This document shows, piece after piece, positions 1 to 8,231 of a stretch of 64,000 nucleotides of DNA. Position 1 is the first letter of the stretch. Each line of letters begins with the position of its first letter. The translations under genes were made by a program, and so were the position numbers. The notes under the pieces were generated by a model, which was not told the origin of the DNA, ran no database searches, and saw only the letters and a program-made list of their open reading frames with translations. This stretch comes from Phycisphaerae bacterium (lineage in GTDB: Bacteria > Planctomycetota > Phycisphaerae > UBA1845), in assembly GCA_022072505.1 (NCBI GenBank), contig JAJVHU010000019.1, positions 33,654-97,653 on the forward strand. The letters are read 5' to 3'.

Positions 1-1
1 C

Positions 2-649
2 AAGGCGCATGAGCGCGGGATCTTCATCGTCAACGTCGATCGCGGCTTCCTCGAACCCGTCGCGGACATCTTCATCGAGGGCGACAACAAGGCCTTCGGG
101 CGGAAGAGCGCGGAGTTCATCGTCGAGAAGCTCGGCGGCAAGGGCAACGTCGCGATCCTTGAAGGCATCCCCTGCACGGTGAACACCGACCGCGTCGAGG
201 CGGCGCTGGCGGTCTTCGCCCGGCATCCGGAGATCAAGGTGCTCGGGCGCCAGCCGGCGATGTGGAATCGCCAGAAGGCCCTCGAAGTCACCGAAAACAT
301 GCTCCAGCAGCATCCGAAGATCGACTGCCTCTGGGCGTCCGACGACGACATGGCGCTGGGCGCGATGCAGGCGGTCAAGGAGGCCGGGCGCGACAAGGAG
401 ATGTTCATCTTCCCCGGCGCGGGCATGAAGGACGTCGTCAAGATGGTGATGGACAAGGATCCGCTGATCCCCGCGAACATCACCTACCCGCCCTCGATGA
501 TCGCCACGGGCATGCACCTGTGCGTCTCGGTCCTGTCCGGCGAGCGGGAGAAGATCATGCAATACATGCCGCACCACCTGATGATCGACGTCGAACTGAT
601 CACGCCGCAGAACGCGAAGCAGTATTACTTCCCGGATTCGATCTACTGA
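2..649 (+). CDS. Sugar ABC transporter substrate-binding protein, C-terminal part
   Basis: The reading frame is open from the window edge to a TGA at 647-649, so the start lies outside. The visible 215 residues look like the second half of a type I periplasmic binding protein (Peripla_BP_4, ribose/xylose-binding class). Recognisable pieces are EGDNKAFGRKSAEF, KGNVAILEGI, NTDRVEAAL and the DCLWASDDDMALGAMQAV stretch that lines the sugar site in this family. It would deliver a sugar to a membrane importer. No permease is adjacent; a RbsA-type ATPase of matching class is at 26357-27853. The ligand cannot be read from the sequence. Confidence 0.85.
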   Translation, partial: KAHERGIFIVNVDRGFLEPVADIFIEGDNKAFGRKSAEFIVEKLGGKGNVAILEGIPCTVNTDRVEAALAVFARHPEIKVLGRQPAMWNRQKALEVTENMLQQHPKIDCLWASDDDMALGAMQAVKEAGRDKEMFIFPGAGMKDVVKMVMDKDPLIPANITYPPSMIATGMHLCVSVLSGEREKIMQYMPHHLMIDVELITPQNAKQYYFPDSIY

Positions 650-829
650 TGCCCGAGGCCGCCGGTCTGTTGCATGACCCCGGAGCGCGAACCTCCGGTC
701 CGCACTGTGCGTAGCAGAGTCGCGCGGTCGTGATGCGTGCGGTCGGCGCGGGGCGCGAAGTTGAGCTTCGCGATCTTGATGGATCAACGTTCGCGGCGGC
801 GGCGACCGGAGAGGGCTGGAGTGCGTGAG

Positions 830-2572
830 ATGAACGTAACGGTGCTTTTCCCGATCGTCGTCGGCGTCTGCCTTGTCGGCGCCTTTGCTCAGGTGCAGCG
901 CGGCGATCGGTACAGCGGGTCGAACGCCGTCAGCCGCAGCGAGGTCATCGCGCGGAGCGGGATGGCCTGCACGTCCCAGCCGCTGGCGACGATGACGGCG
1001 ATCGACATTCTGAAGAAGGGCGGGTCCGCCGTGGACGCCGCAATCGCCGCCAACGCCGTGCAGGCCCTGGTCGAACCGACGACCTGCGGCATCGGCGGCG
1101 ATCTTTTCGCCATCGTCTGGGACGCGAAAACCAGGAAGTTGCACGGACTGAACGCCAGCGGGCGCAGCCCGCACGGCCTGACGCTCGATGAATTGAAGAA
1201 GCAGCTTGACGCGCTCGGCGTCGCGTCCATCCCGAAATACGGTCCGCTGCCGATCACCGTCCCGGGCTGCATCGACGGCTGGTTCGAACTGCACGCGAAG
1301 TTCGGACGATTGCCGATGTCCGAAGTGCTCGCTCCGGCGATCCGCTACGCGAAAGAGGGATTCCCCGTTTCCGAGCTGATCGCGCAATACTGGGAGAACG
1401 GCGGGCGCGTGCTCAAGGACCAGCCGGGATTCGCGAAGACATATCTTCCCGGCGGAAAGGCGCCCGCCAAGGGCGACGTGTTCCGCAATCCGGATTTCGC
1501 CGCGACGCTGGAGGCCCTTTCGCGCGGCGGGCGCGACGCCTTTTACCGCGGGGAGCTGACGCCGAAGCTGGCCGCGTTCTGCGAGCGCAACGGGGGTTAC
1601 CTGCGCGAGCGCGACTTCAATGAGCACGCCTCCACGTGGGTCGATCCGGTCTCGACGAACTACCGCGGCTACGACGTCTGGGAACTGCCGCCGAGCGGTC
1701 AGGGAATCGCGGCGCTTCAGATGCTCAACATGCTGGAGGCGGCGGACCTCAAGGCGCTGGGGCACAACTCGACGGAGTACCTGCACCTCCTGGTCGAAAC
1801 CAAGAAGATCGTCTACGAGGACCGGGCGCGATACTACGCCGATCCCGAGTTCCACAAAGCGCCGCTGGACATGCTCCTCTCGAAAGCCTACGCCGCGCGA
1901 CGCCGGGCTCTTTTCTCGCCGGATACGGCGCTGACCCGGATCGCCCCGGGCGAGGCGGCGCTGGCCGAGGCGGATTCAAAACTCGGCGACGGCGACACGA
2001 TCTACCTCACCGTCGCCGACAAGGACCGCAACCTCGTCTCGCTCATCCAGAGCAATTACCGCGGCTTCGGTTCCGGTTTATGTCCGGACGGGATGGGTTT
2101 TTGCCTTCAGGACCGCGGCGAACTCTTTCACCTCGATCCGTCGCACCCGAACGCCTACGCCCCGCACAAACGCCCGTTTCACACCATCATTCCCGCGTTC
2201 GTCACCCGCGACGGCAAGCCGTTCCTCAGCTTCGGCGTGATGGGCGGCGACATGCAGCCGCAGGGACACGTGCAGATCCTCTGCAATCTGATCGACTTCG
2301 GCATGAACCTTCAGCAGGCCGGCGACGCGGCGCGCTTTCATCACACCCGGTCGAGCGAACCGACCGGGGAAATCATGTCCGACGGCGGAACGCTCAACCT
2401 CGAAACCGCGATCGGCGAGGACGTGCGCCAAGCGCTGGCGGCGAAAGGCCACCGGATCGGCAACACAAAAGGCGGATTCGGCGGCTACCAGGCGATTCTG
2501 TATGACGCCGCGCGCGACGTCTACTTCGGTGCGTCCGAATTCCGCAAGGACGGGATGGCGGCCGGGTATTAG
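830..2572 (+). CDS. ggt: Gamma-glutamyltranspeptidase (secreted)
   Basis: A 580-residue Ntn-hydrolase of the gamma-glutamyltransferase family, which transfers or hydrolyses gamma-glutamyl groups from glutathione-like substrates. ATG 830 is chosen over the upstream in-frame start at 737 because a GGAG lies 8 nt before it and it directly opens a signal peptide (MNVTVLFPIVVGVCLVGAFA). The precursor is cut before a Thr; the expected Thr is in GDGDTIYLTVADKD, residue 390, close to its position in E. coli GGT. Family blocks include GGSAVDAAIAAN near residue 65 and GIGGDLF. Length fits an unprocessed precursor. It stands alone, and a strong hairpin follows the stop. Confidence 0.9.
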   Translation: MNVTVLFPIVVGVCLVGAFAQVQRGDRYSGSNAVSRSEVIARSGMACTSQPLATMTAIDILKKGGSAVDAAIAANAVQALVEPTTCGIGGDLFAIVWDAKTRKLHGLNASGRSPHGLTLDELKKQLDALGVASIPKYGPLPITVPGCIDGWFELHAKFGRLPMSEVLAPAIRYAKEGFPVSELIAQYWENGGRVLKDQPGFAKTYLPGGKAPAKGDVFRNPDFAATLEALSRGGRDAFYRGELTPKLAAFCERNGGYLRERDFNEHASTWVDPVSTNYRGYDVWELPPSGQGIAALQMLNMLEAADLKALGHNSTEYLHLLVETKKIVYEDRARYYADPEFHKAPLDMLLSKAYAARRRALFSPDTALTRIAPGEAALAEADSKLGDGDTIYLTVADKDRNLVSLIQSNYRGFGSGLCPDGMGFCLQDRGELFHLDPSHPNAYAPHKRPFHTIIPAFVTRDGKPFLSFGVMGGDMQPQGHVQILCNLIDFGMNLQQAGDAARFHHTRSSEPTGEIMSDGGTLNLETAIGEDVRQALAAKGHRIGNTKGGFGGYQAILYDAARDVYFGASEFRKDGMAAGY

Positions 2573-2650
2573 CAGATCGCCTCTCCAACCGAACCGCGCT
2601 CGCAAGGAGGCGCGCAGATCGAACGCGCCTGGACGCCTCTGAAGGAATGT

Positions 2651-2682
2651 CGGATCCCGGCGCATGTGGGCGCCGGGATCCG
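2651..2682. terminator. Strong 13-bp-stem hairpin after ggt
   Basis: CGGATCCCGGCGC at 2651-2663 pairs perfectly with GCGCCGGGATCCG at 2670-2682 across a 6-nt loop. It begins 78 nt after the ggt stop. There is no following U tract, so it is either a Rho-dependent pause or mRNA-stabilising structure rather than a classic intrinsic terminator. The palindrome works equally on both strands. Confidence 0.45.
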
Positions 2683-2962
2683 GGCGGAACGGCGGCGCGG
2701 CATCGCAACAGCCGCCCTTTCTCTCGAACTTCTGTCGTCCCTCCGGAACGCGAATTTCATCGGGAAAACCGGCATCACAAAGACGGACCGCGAGTTCTTC
2801 AAAGGGTTGTTACCCGTCGGCGCCGAAAAAGAAGGCTTCCTGGCGGAGCGCGGCCCCGTAAATTGGGCTTCCTGACAGGCGCGGCTGGGCATGTTGGACT
2901 TCGGATGTACGATTGTGGAGATGATGTCGGCGCGGCAGATTCGATCCGAAATCAGACATCGT

Positions 2963-3173
2963 GGATCGCTTCGTTACGGGCGCGGCTCGGTTTTTGATTC
3001 GCGTTCGAACCCGCCGAGTCTGTCCGATATTGCCTGACGCCGGGGGTCCGGTTTCAATGCCGAACCGGTAACAACGGGAAGGATCGCTTCCTTACGGGCG
3101 CGGCTCGGTGTTTGATTCGCGTTCGAACCCGCCGAGTCTGTCCGATATTGCCTGACGCCGGCGGTCCGGTTTC
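2963..3173. repeat. 93-bp direct duplication containing the dispersed repeat core
   Basis: The block 2963-3055 (starting GGATCGCTTCGTTACGGGCG) recurs at 3081-3173 with only a few mismatches, separated by 25 nt. Each copy opens with the dispersed core in reverse orientation (TTACGGGCGCGGCTCGG) and then carries a shared extension running through TCCGATATTGCCTGACGCCG. The extension is not seen elsewhere in the window, so the unit was duplicated locally after the core inserted beside it. Confidence 0.85.
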
Positions 3174-3299
3174 CACGTGAACGTTCACGGACGGTTTCGT
3201 GGCGGCGGGTGCGCGACGCCCCGCGGACAGATAAGCCGCGGCGGCTCCAGACGGGTCGCGGCGTCACCGATGCATCCTTGGTTTGAGTCGTAACCGGGG

Positions 3300-4487
3300 G
3301 TGCAGGGTTTGCGCGTACTGGTGGTTCATCCGGGTCGAGGTCTGCCGGCGGCGACGGCGTCTGCGCTGCGTGCGCGGGGCTGGGACGTCTGCGAGGCGAC
3401 GGATTTTCATGCGGCGGCGGAGGTCGTGGGGGCGGGCAACGTCGACGCCGTGCTGGTCAGCGATCCGGGCGGCGGCGGCGACCGGGAGGCGGTCGAGGAT
3501 CTGTACCGCACGCTCGACGCGGGGCGCGTGGCGTCGGTGGTGGTGGCGGACGATCCGGGCGCGCATCGCGTTCGGGATGATTCCCTGCTGGATTTCGCCC
3601 CGCGCGGCGCGGGGGAAGCGGATCTCGCCCTGCGCCTCGCCACGGTCAGCCGTCATCAGCGCTACGTCCGCCAGATCGAAAGCGAACTGGAGCACATGCA
3701 GCGCCTCGGCAAGCGCCTCAACGAGCACTTCAGCGAGGTGGACCAGGAGATGCGCCTCGCCTCGCGCCTCCAGCGCGACTTCCTCCCGAAGATCGCCGAA
3801 CCGATCAACAACGTCACGTTCCGCACGATCTACCGCCCGGCGTCCTGGGTGTCCGGCGACATCTACGACGTCTTCCGCGTCGACGAGGATCACGTCGCGT
3901 GCTACGTTGCGGACGCGGTGGGGCACGGGATGGCGGCGAGCCTGCTGACCATCTTCATCAAGCAGGCGGTCGTTCCGAAGCGGATCACCGGGGAGCGTTA
4001 TGACGTTCTGGATCCGGCGGAGACGCTGGCGATCCTCAACGAGGCGCTGGTCGCGCAGACGCTGCCGAACGCGCAGTTCGTGACGGCGTGCTACGCGCTG
4101 CTGAACACGCGCACGCGGAAACTCCGCTTCGCGCGCGGCGGGCATCCGTATCCGCTGTTGTTCAGCGCCGGCGGCGGCTGGACCGAGCTGAAATCCTCCG
4201 GCGGACTGCTCGGTTTGTTCGGCGGTGAGACGTTTCCCTCGGCGGAGGTGCAGCTCGAACCGGGCGACAAGGTCGTGTTGTACACGGACGGTTTCGAACT
4301 CGTTTTTCAGGAGCCGTCGCGCGCCGCCAAGCTGGACACGCGGGCCTACCTGAAGCGCTTTGAGGAACTGTGCCGCCTGCCGCTTTCGGAGATGATCCCA
4401 CGCATCGAGGCGCTGCTCGACGCCGACCACGGCTCACTGAACCCGCGTGACGACGTTTCCGTCGTGGCGTTCGAGATCCGCGGTTGA
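3300..4487 (+). CDS. SpoIIE/RsbU-type PP2C phosphatase with a receiver-like N-terminus
   Basis: A 395-residue protein starting at GTG 3300. Residues 1-115 look like a response-regulator receiver: VLVVHPGRG in place of the acidic strand-1 pocket and DAVLVSDPGG at the phospho-acceptor position, so an Asp is present but the usual Asp-Asp pair is gone. A short coiled segment follows (about 120-155), then a PPM/SpoIIE phosphatase domain with the metal-site motifs GDIYDVF, VADAVGHGMAAS, ARGGHPYPLL, LYTDGFEL and NPRDDVSVV. Such proteins dephosphorylate anti-sigma antagonists. No partner is adjacent. Its last 54 nt overlap the end of the convergent gene at 4434. Confidence 0.85.
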   Translation: MQGLRVLVVHPGRGLPAATASALRARGWDVCEATDFHAAAEVVGAGNVDAVLVSDPGGGGDREAVEDLYRTLDAGRVASVVVADDPGAHRVRDDSLLDFAPRGAGEADLALRLATVSRHQRYVRQIESELEHMQRLGKRLNEHFSEVDQEMRLASRLQRDFLPKIAEPINNVTFRTIYRPASWVSGDIYDVFRVDEDHVACYVADAVGHGMAASLLTIFIKQAVVPKRITGERYDVLDPAETLAILNEALVAQTLPNAQFVTACYALLNTRTRKLRFARGGHPYPLLFSAGGGWTELKSSGGLLGLFGGETFPSAEVQLEPGDKVVLYTDGFELVFQEPSRAAKLDTRAYLKRFEELCRLPLSEMIPRIEALLDADHGSLNPRDDVSVVAFEIRG

Positions 4488-5897
4488 CCCAGGCGGCGGG
4501 ACCGTCCGGAGCGTGACGACGGCCTCCGTCGCCGGCGCCGGCGGGGCGTCGAACATCCGCGAGAGCATCTGCTCCAGCCGCCGCGCCCACGTGTGATCGC
4601 GGCGGAAGCGCATCAGCCCGCCCTGCGCCAGGTCCGTCCGTCGAGCCTCGTCGCCGAGCAGCGCCGCCGCCTGCTCCCGCGCGTCAGCCGGATCGGCGAA
4701 CGCCGCGATCTCGCGCCCCGGCTCGAAGTGTTCGGCGACGCCCGGGCGATCCAGATGAAGACAGGGGGCGCCGCCGGCGGTGATCTGGAAGGCCTTGTGA
4801 CTCAAGCCTTCCTCGTCGTTGCACTGGTTGACGTTGAGCGCGACGCGCCCGCGGGCGTACACGGCGGACTGCTGATCGTAGTTCACCCACGCAGCGCTTC
4901 CCGGAAGCCCGACGCTCGACCAGTCCTGTCCGAAGACGCCGACGCGGAAGTGCCGGCTCAGGTAGAGCGGCACGAACGCCCGCTGCCACCTGCCGAACTC
5001 CCACATCGCGTGGAGGGCGTCGAAGTAGATTTCGTAGTGCTCGGTGAGGTGCGCCGCGGCGTCGGGATGAAGCGCGGTGAGGTCACTGAAGTGTCGGAAC
5101 GCGGCCCGACGCGGATCGCGCCGCTTCGCCTCCACCCAGTCCCGCCCGAGGCGCGCAAGCTTGTCCCGCATGAAGGCGTCCGCCCGGGTGCGCCACACTT
5201 CGTCGAGCATGCGCGCGGTTCGCCCCGCCACCGCGCCGAAGATCTGCTCCGTGTCGGGCGAAGCCTGATCCAGAAACGGCGCGACCTCCTCGGGCAGGTA
5301 CGGCGGAGAACCCACCACCGCGACAATATCGAACTCCGGCGCGACGCCCTCGGCCGGGCGCACCAGCGACGGATCCTCGCCGACGGACAATCCGTAAACG
5401 CGCTCCCAGCCGAGGAAGCGGCGCACTTCCTGCGCGGCGTAGTCGGCCTTGAGGAAGTGATGCTGGTGCGCCTGACGAAGCACCGCCTGCGCGGGGCGCT
5501 GCAACGCGGCGCGTTCATGCGCCCAGTGCGGGTGATCGGTCCAGAGCATCAGGTGCGGGACGCCGGCGTGGCCGAAGATGCTGGTCGCGCGGCCGGTCGC
5601 GTCCTTGAGCACCGCCAGATCGAAGACGCCGTTGAACGTGTAACTGATGACGAGGTCGATCTTCTCGCGTTCGAGGACGGTTAGAAGCTCGCGCGCGATC
5701 CGGTCGCGCGGCGCGTCCGGTCGTGACCAGAGGGCGCCGAGTTCCAGCGCCCGAACGTCGATCCCGAGCTGCCCGGCGCCGGCCGCCAGACCCGCGAGGT
5801 AGAACCGGCTGACCCGACCGGGGTTGAGCAAAACGAGAGCGCGTCGGACGGCGCGCCGCGGATCCGGGTGAGGTGCGTGTGAGTCGGCGTTCATCAT
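4434..5897 (-). CDS. CgeB-like glycosyltransferase family protein
   Basis: A 487-residue cytoplasmic protein. The ATG at 5897 is preferred because GGAGG sits 10 nt upstream; longer in-frame extensions lack a site and read low-complexity Arg. The C-terminal third resembles the CgeB/glycosyl-transferase group 1 type seen in spore-crust and surface-glycan genes: FRVGVFGQDW, ARGRVALNVNQCNDEEGLSHKAF and a closing EHFEPGREIAAFADPADAREQAAALL block. The first half has DLVISYTFNGVFDLAVLKD and LMLWTDHPHWAH. Sugar donor and acceptor are unknown. It runs convergently into the phosphatase gene with a 54-nt overlap. Confidence 0.7.
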   Translation of the reverse strand: MMNADSHAPHPDPRRAVRRALVLLNPGRVSRFYLAGLAAGAGQLGIDVRALELGALWSRPDAPRDRIARELLTVLEREKIDLVISYTFNGVFDLAVLKDATGRATSIFGHAGVPHLMLWTDHPHWAHERAALQRPAQAVLRQAHQHHFLKADYAAQEVRRFLGWERVYGLSVGEDPSLVRPAEGVAPEFDIVAVVGSPPYLPEEVAPFLDQASPDTEQIFGAVAGRTARMLDEVWRTRADAFMRDKLARLGRDWVEAKRRDPRRAAFRHFSDLTALHPDAAAHLTEHYEIYFDALHAMWEFGRWQRAFVPLYLSRHFRVGVFGQDWSSVGLPGSAAWVNYDQQSAVYARGRVALNVNQCNDEEGLSHKAFQITAGGAPCLHLDRPGVAEHFEPGREIAAFADPADAREQAAALLGDEARRTDLAQGGLMRFRRDHTWARRLEQMLSRMFDAPPAPATEAVVTLRTVPPPGSTADLERHDGNVVTRVQ

Positions 5898-6268
5898 CAA
5901 GAAGGAGCCTCCGTGCGTGCGGCGCGTCCGCGCTGGGTCATCCGTCGTCCCGGTTGTTATCGGCCTGCTGAAGGAAACTGGCGGACAGCACGATAACGAA
6001 GCGGATCCGCAGTGCGGTAACGCGCGGAAACGGCGCGACCGGACTGACCCCCCGCCCCATCCCGGGGATCGTCGTCTTGCCGACGGCATGACACGGGCAG
6101 GATGGACCGCAACTTGCGGTTTGCAAGGAGTGTAGAACCGGGTACAAGTGGCGTTGTCGCCGTCGAACCTCCTTGAGATTCGTCGGCGGTTCCGTGCCGC
6201 TTAGGGCGGGTTGGGCGGCGGGCGGGTCGTCCCCGGCGGTGCGCGGTTTGTAACCTCAGGGAAGTGCA
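5898..6268. other. Divergent intergenic region with a palindrome
   Basis: This 371-nt region separates the divergent genes at 4434-5897 and 6269-7396, so it should hold both promoters. No clear sigma-70 pair is visible. A 15-nt inverted repeat, ACCGCAACTTGCGGT at 6106-6120 with 7-bp arms, could be an operator. A second palindrome, GCGGATCCGC, lies near 6002. Nothing else is recognised. Confidence 0.4.
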
Positions 6269-7396
6269 ATGCTTACACGCTGTTTCAGAACCTTCTCGGA
6301 TGGCTCGAAACCCCCGCTTCATAAGGGGCGCGGCTCGGTCTTTCAACGTATCGTTCATTCGTGTCTTCTGTCGATCGCGGCTTGCACTTCGTTTTGCGGG
6401 GCGGCGAAGGCCCAGGATGCGAACGATCTATCCGGCGTCGAGGCGCGGATTCGCGCAGTGTCCAGGTACGTGGACGTCGGTCGCGCGGTCTGGGTCGAGT
6501 TCTCGCTGGTCAACACGACGGATCGGACGATCACGCTCAGCGTCCCCGGGGGGGCGGGAGGAGCGCTGGACAAGGAGATGGGGCTGCCGTTTCCGCACAT
6601 TTTCAGCGGCGAGGGCGCCGGCGCCGGAATCTCGATCGTGAACCTGAACGACAATTCGTCGCGGGCGAACCTGATGGACTACGCCCGGCCGGCGAACCCC
6701 GCGCGGATCGTCCTGGCGCCGCGGGCGAGCGTCGGGCAGGTCGTCGATCTGCTGAAGTTCTACCCGACGGTGCTTCGCGTGCCCGGTCGCTACCGCGTGA
6801 CGTGGAGCCCTTACGGCGGGCGACTGACCAGCAACCCGCTCACGCTCGACATCGCACCGCTGCAACAGGCGGAAATACACACCGATTACGGCGTTCTGAC
6901 GTTGCGGTTTTATTACGATGATGCGCCGCAGTCGGTGGCGAATTTCCTGGAGTTGGCGCGGGACGGGTTCTACAACGGGACGCCGATTCACATCACCCCC
7001 GGACATTTCATGCTCTGCGGAGACCCGGTGGGCGACGGGACGGGCATCCGCCGTGACGGCCGGAAGGTTCCGCCGGAGTTCAATCAACGTCCGCACCAGA
7101 AGGGCAGCGTCTCGATGGCGCTGCTTGAGGACGATCCGAACTCGGCGAGCTGTCAGTTCTTCATCTGCAACACGAGGCACGCGGACTGGGACGGGCGTTA
7201 CACCGTCTTCGCGCAGCTCGTCGGCGACGCTTCGTTCGTCACGCTGGACCGGATCATGAACGTTCCGCTCGACGAAGCCGCAGTGCCGGTCGAGACGCTG
7301 CGCATCCGCTCGGTGCGGCTGACGAATCTGCGTCCGGAGTGGGCGGACCTGGCGTCCGTGCCCGGCGCGGAGTCGATTCAGACGACGTCGAAGTAA
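6269..7396 (+). CDS. Secreted cyclophilin-like peptidyl-prolyl isomerase, catalytic Arg missing
   Basis: A 375-residue protein. ATG 6269 follows GGGAAG by a few bases. Residues about 33-49 form the hydrophobic core of a signal peptide ending AAKAQ, so the protein is exported. Residues 50-195 form an uncharacterised beta-rich region (VWVEFSLVNTTDRTITLSV). The cyclophilin domain begins near 200 with LRFYYDDAPQSVANFLELA and continues through PNSASCQFFIC and GRYTVFAQL. In the family the F-H-R-x-I-P-G-F-M segment carries the catalytic Arg; here it reads GTPIHITPGHFM, with Ile in its place, so isomerase activity is doubtful. Codons 2-31 fall inside a degenerate repeat unit. Confidence 0.82.
   Translation: MLTRCFRTFSDGSKPPLHKGRGSVFQRIVHSCLLSIAACTSFCGAAKAQDANDLSGVEARIRAVSRYVDVGRAVWVEFSLVNTTDRTITLSVPGGAGGALDKEMGLPFPHIFSGEGAGAGISIVNLNDNSSRANLMDYARPANPARIVLAPRASVGQVVDLLKFYPTVLRVPGRYRVTWSPYGGRLTSNPLTLDIAPLQQAEIHTDYGVLTLRFYYDDAPQSVANFLELARDGFYNGTPIHITPGHFMLCGDPVGDGTGIRRDGRKVPPEFNQRPHQKGSVSMALLEDDPNSASCQFFICNTRHADWDGRYTVFAQLVGDASFVTLDRIMNVPLDEAAVPVETLRIRSVRLTNLRPEWADLASVPGAESIQTTSK
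6270..6350 (-). repeat. Degenerate dispersed-repeat unit inside a coding start
   Basis: The stretch beginning GCTTACACGCTGTTTCA and ending AAGGGGCGCGGCTCGGTC matches the flanks of the reverse-oriented unit seen intact at 10640-10713. It covers the first ~27 codons of the cyclophilin-like gene, upstream of its signal peptide. Confidence 0.6.
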
Positions 7397-7411
7397 GACG
7401 CTGATTCAGAA

Positions 7412-7850
7412 CCGAGCCGCGCCCGTCAGGAAGCGTTCTTTTCCCGTCCGCACCGGCGGATTTTGAAACGGCGTGTAAGTTGGGGCGGTACCTCCGAGCC
7501 GCGCCCGTAAGGAAGCGTTCTTTTCCCGTCCGCACCGGCGGATTTTGAAACGGCGTGTAAGTTGGGGCGGTACCTCCGAGCCGCGCCCGTAAGGAAGCGT
7601 TCTTTCCCCGTCCGCACCGGCAGTTTTGAAACGGCGTGTAAGTTGGGGCGGTACCTCCGAGCCGCGCCCGTCAGGAAGCGTTCTTTTCCCGTCCGCACCG
7701 GCAGTTTTGAAACAGCGTGTAAGTTGGGGCGGTGCCTCCGAGCCGCGCCCGTAAGGAAGCGTTCTTTCCCCGTCCGCACCGGCAGTTTTGAAACGGCGTG
7801 TAAGTTGGGGCGGCACCTCCGAGCCGCGCCCGTCAGGAAGCGTTCTTATT
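7412..7850 (+). repeat. 81/82-bp tandem repeat array, five units plus a partial sixth
   Basis: Units begin with CCGAGCCGCGCCCGT at 7412, 7494, 7576, 7657, 7738 and 7819, giving periods of 82, 82, 81, 81 and 81. Each carries the core, AAGGAAGCGTTCTT, a GTCCGCACCGGC block and a TTTTGAAACGGCGTGTAAG tail with TTGGGGCGG. Units are nearly identical, so amplification is recent. Because 81 is a multiple of three, the array gives a spurious repetitive open frame on the minus strand. The first unit starts 16 nt after the cyclophilin-like stop codon. Confidence 0.95.
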
Positions 7851-8190
7851 CCGCCCTGTCAGTGAGGCGTTGAAACAGGGTCTGAACGGTCGCCGGCGTT
7901 CCGTCCGCCGCCGGGCGGGCGCGAGGTCGGCGGTCGAAGCCGCTTGAAATCCGACCGGCGGCGCGGCACGATGATCCCGCGTTCATGAACCTCACCCGTC
8001 ACCAGATCGCCGCGGCGCAGAAGGTGTTCGCGGCGGGGTAATTCGTTGGAGAGGGATAGGCCGTCGCTCCGACACGACAATGAGGATGTCCTCTCTCCGA
8101 GAGGACACGCTGGGCATGGCGCCTTTCCGAGCCTGACCCACCCGCGCTGTTGATAAATGAGCGACGATCCTCGGAGAAACCGCCTGGGGT
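7851..8190. other. Gap between the repeat array and the HicB-protease gene
   Basis: About 340 nt with no recognisable gene. Base composition drifts from GC-rich toward AT-richer as the accessory gene at 8232 is approached. Nothing else is recognised. Confidence 0.4.
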
Positions 8191-8217
8191 TTGATTCTCC
8201 CTGGCCGACGATATAAT
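8191..8217 (+). promoter_or_regulatory. Candidate sigma-70 promoter for the HicB-protease gene
   Basis: TTGATT at 8191-8196 and a consensus TATAAT at 8212-8217 are separated by 15 nt, slightly short. The ATG at 8232 lies 14 nt beyond the -10 box, implying a very short leader. Confidence 0.45.
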
Positions 8218-8231
8218 TGACTGAGGATGCC

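Larger units (their letters stand above)
2573..3299. other. Intergenic region with repeats and palindromes, no gene seen
   Basis: No coding sequence with recognisable content lies in this 727-nt gap. It holds a strong hairpin just after ggt, a degenerate copy of the dispersed repeat core near 2588, a 93-bp direct duplication (separate entry), and a perfect 14-bp palindrome CGTGAACGTTCACG at 3176-3189 that could be a regulator site. Short open frames here are repeat translations. Confidence 0.6.

Noticed and set aside
2651..2682. Hairpin after ggt as a classic intrinsic terminator
   Set aside because: The stem is strong, but no run of T follows on either strand; kept only as a structured element.
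7406..7816. Minus-strand open frame encoding 27-residue repeats
   Set aside because: It is the translation of the 81/82-bp tandem DNA repeat; the period being a multiple of three keeps it open. No start signal or known domain.
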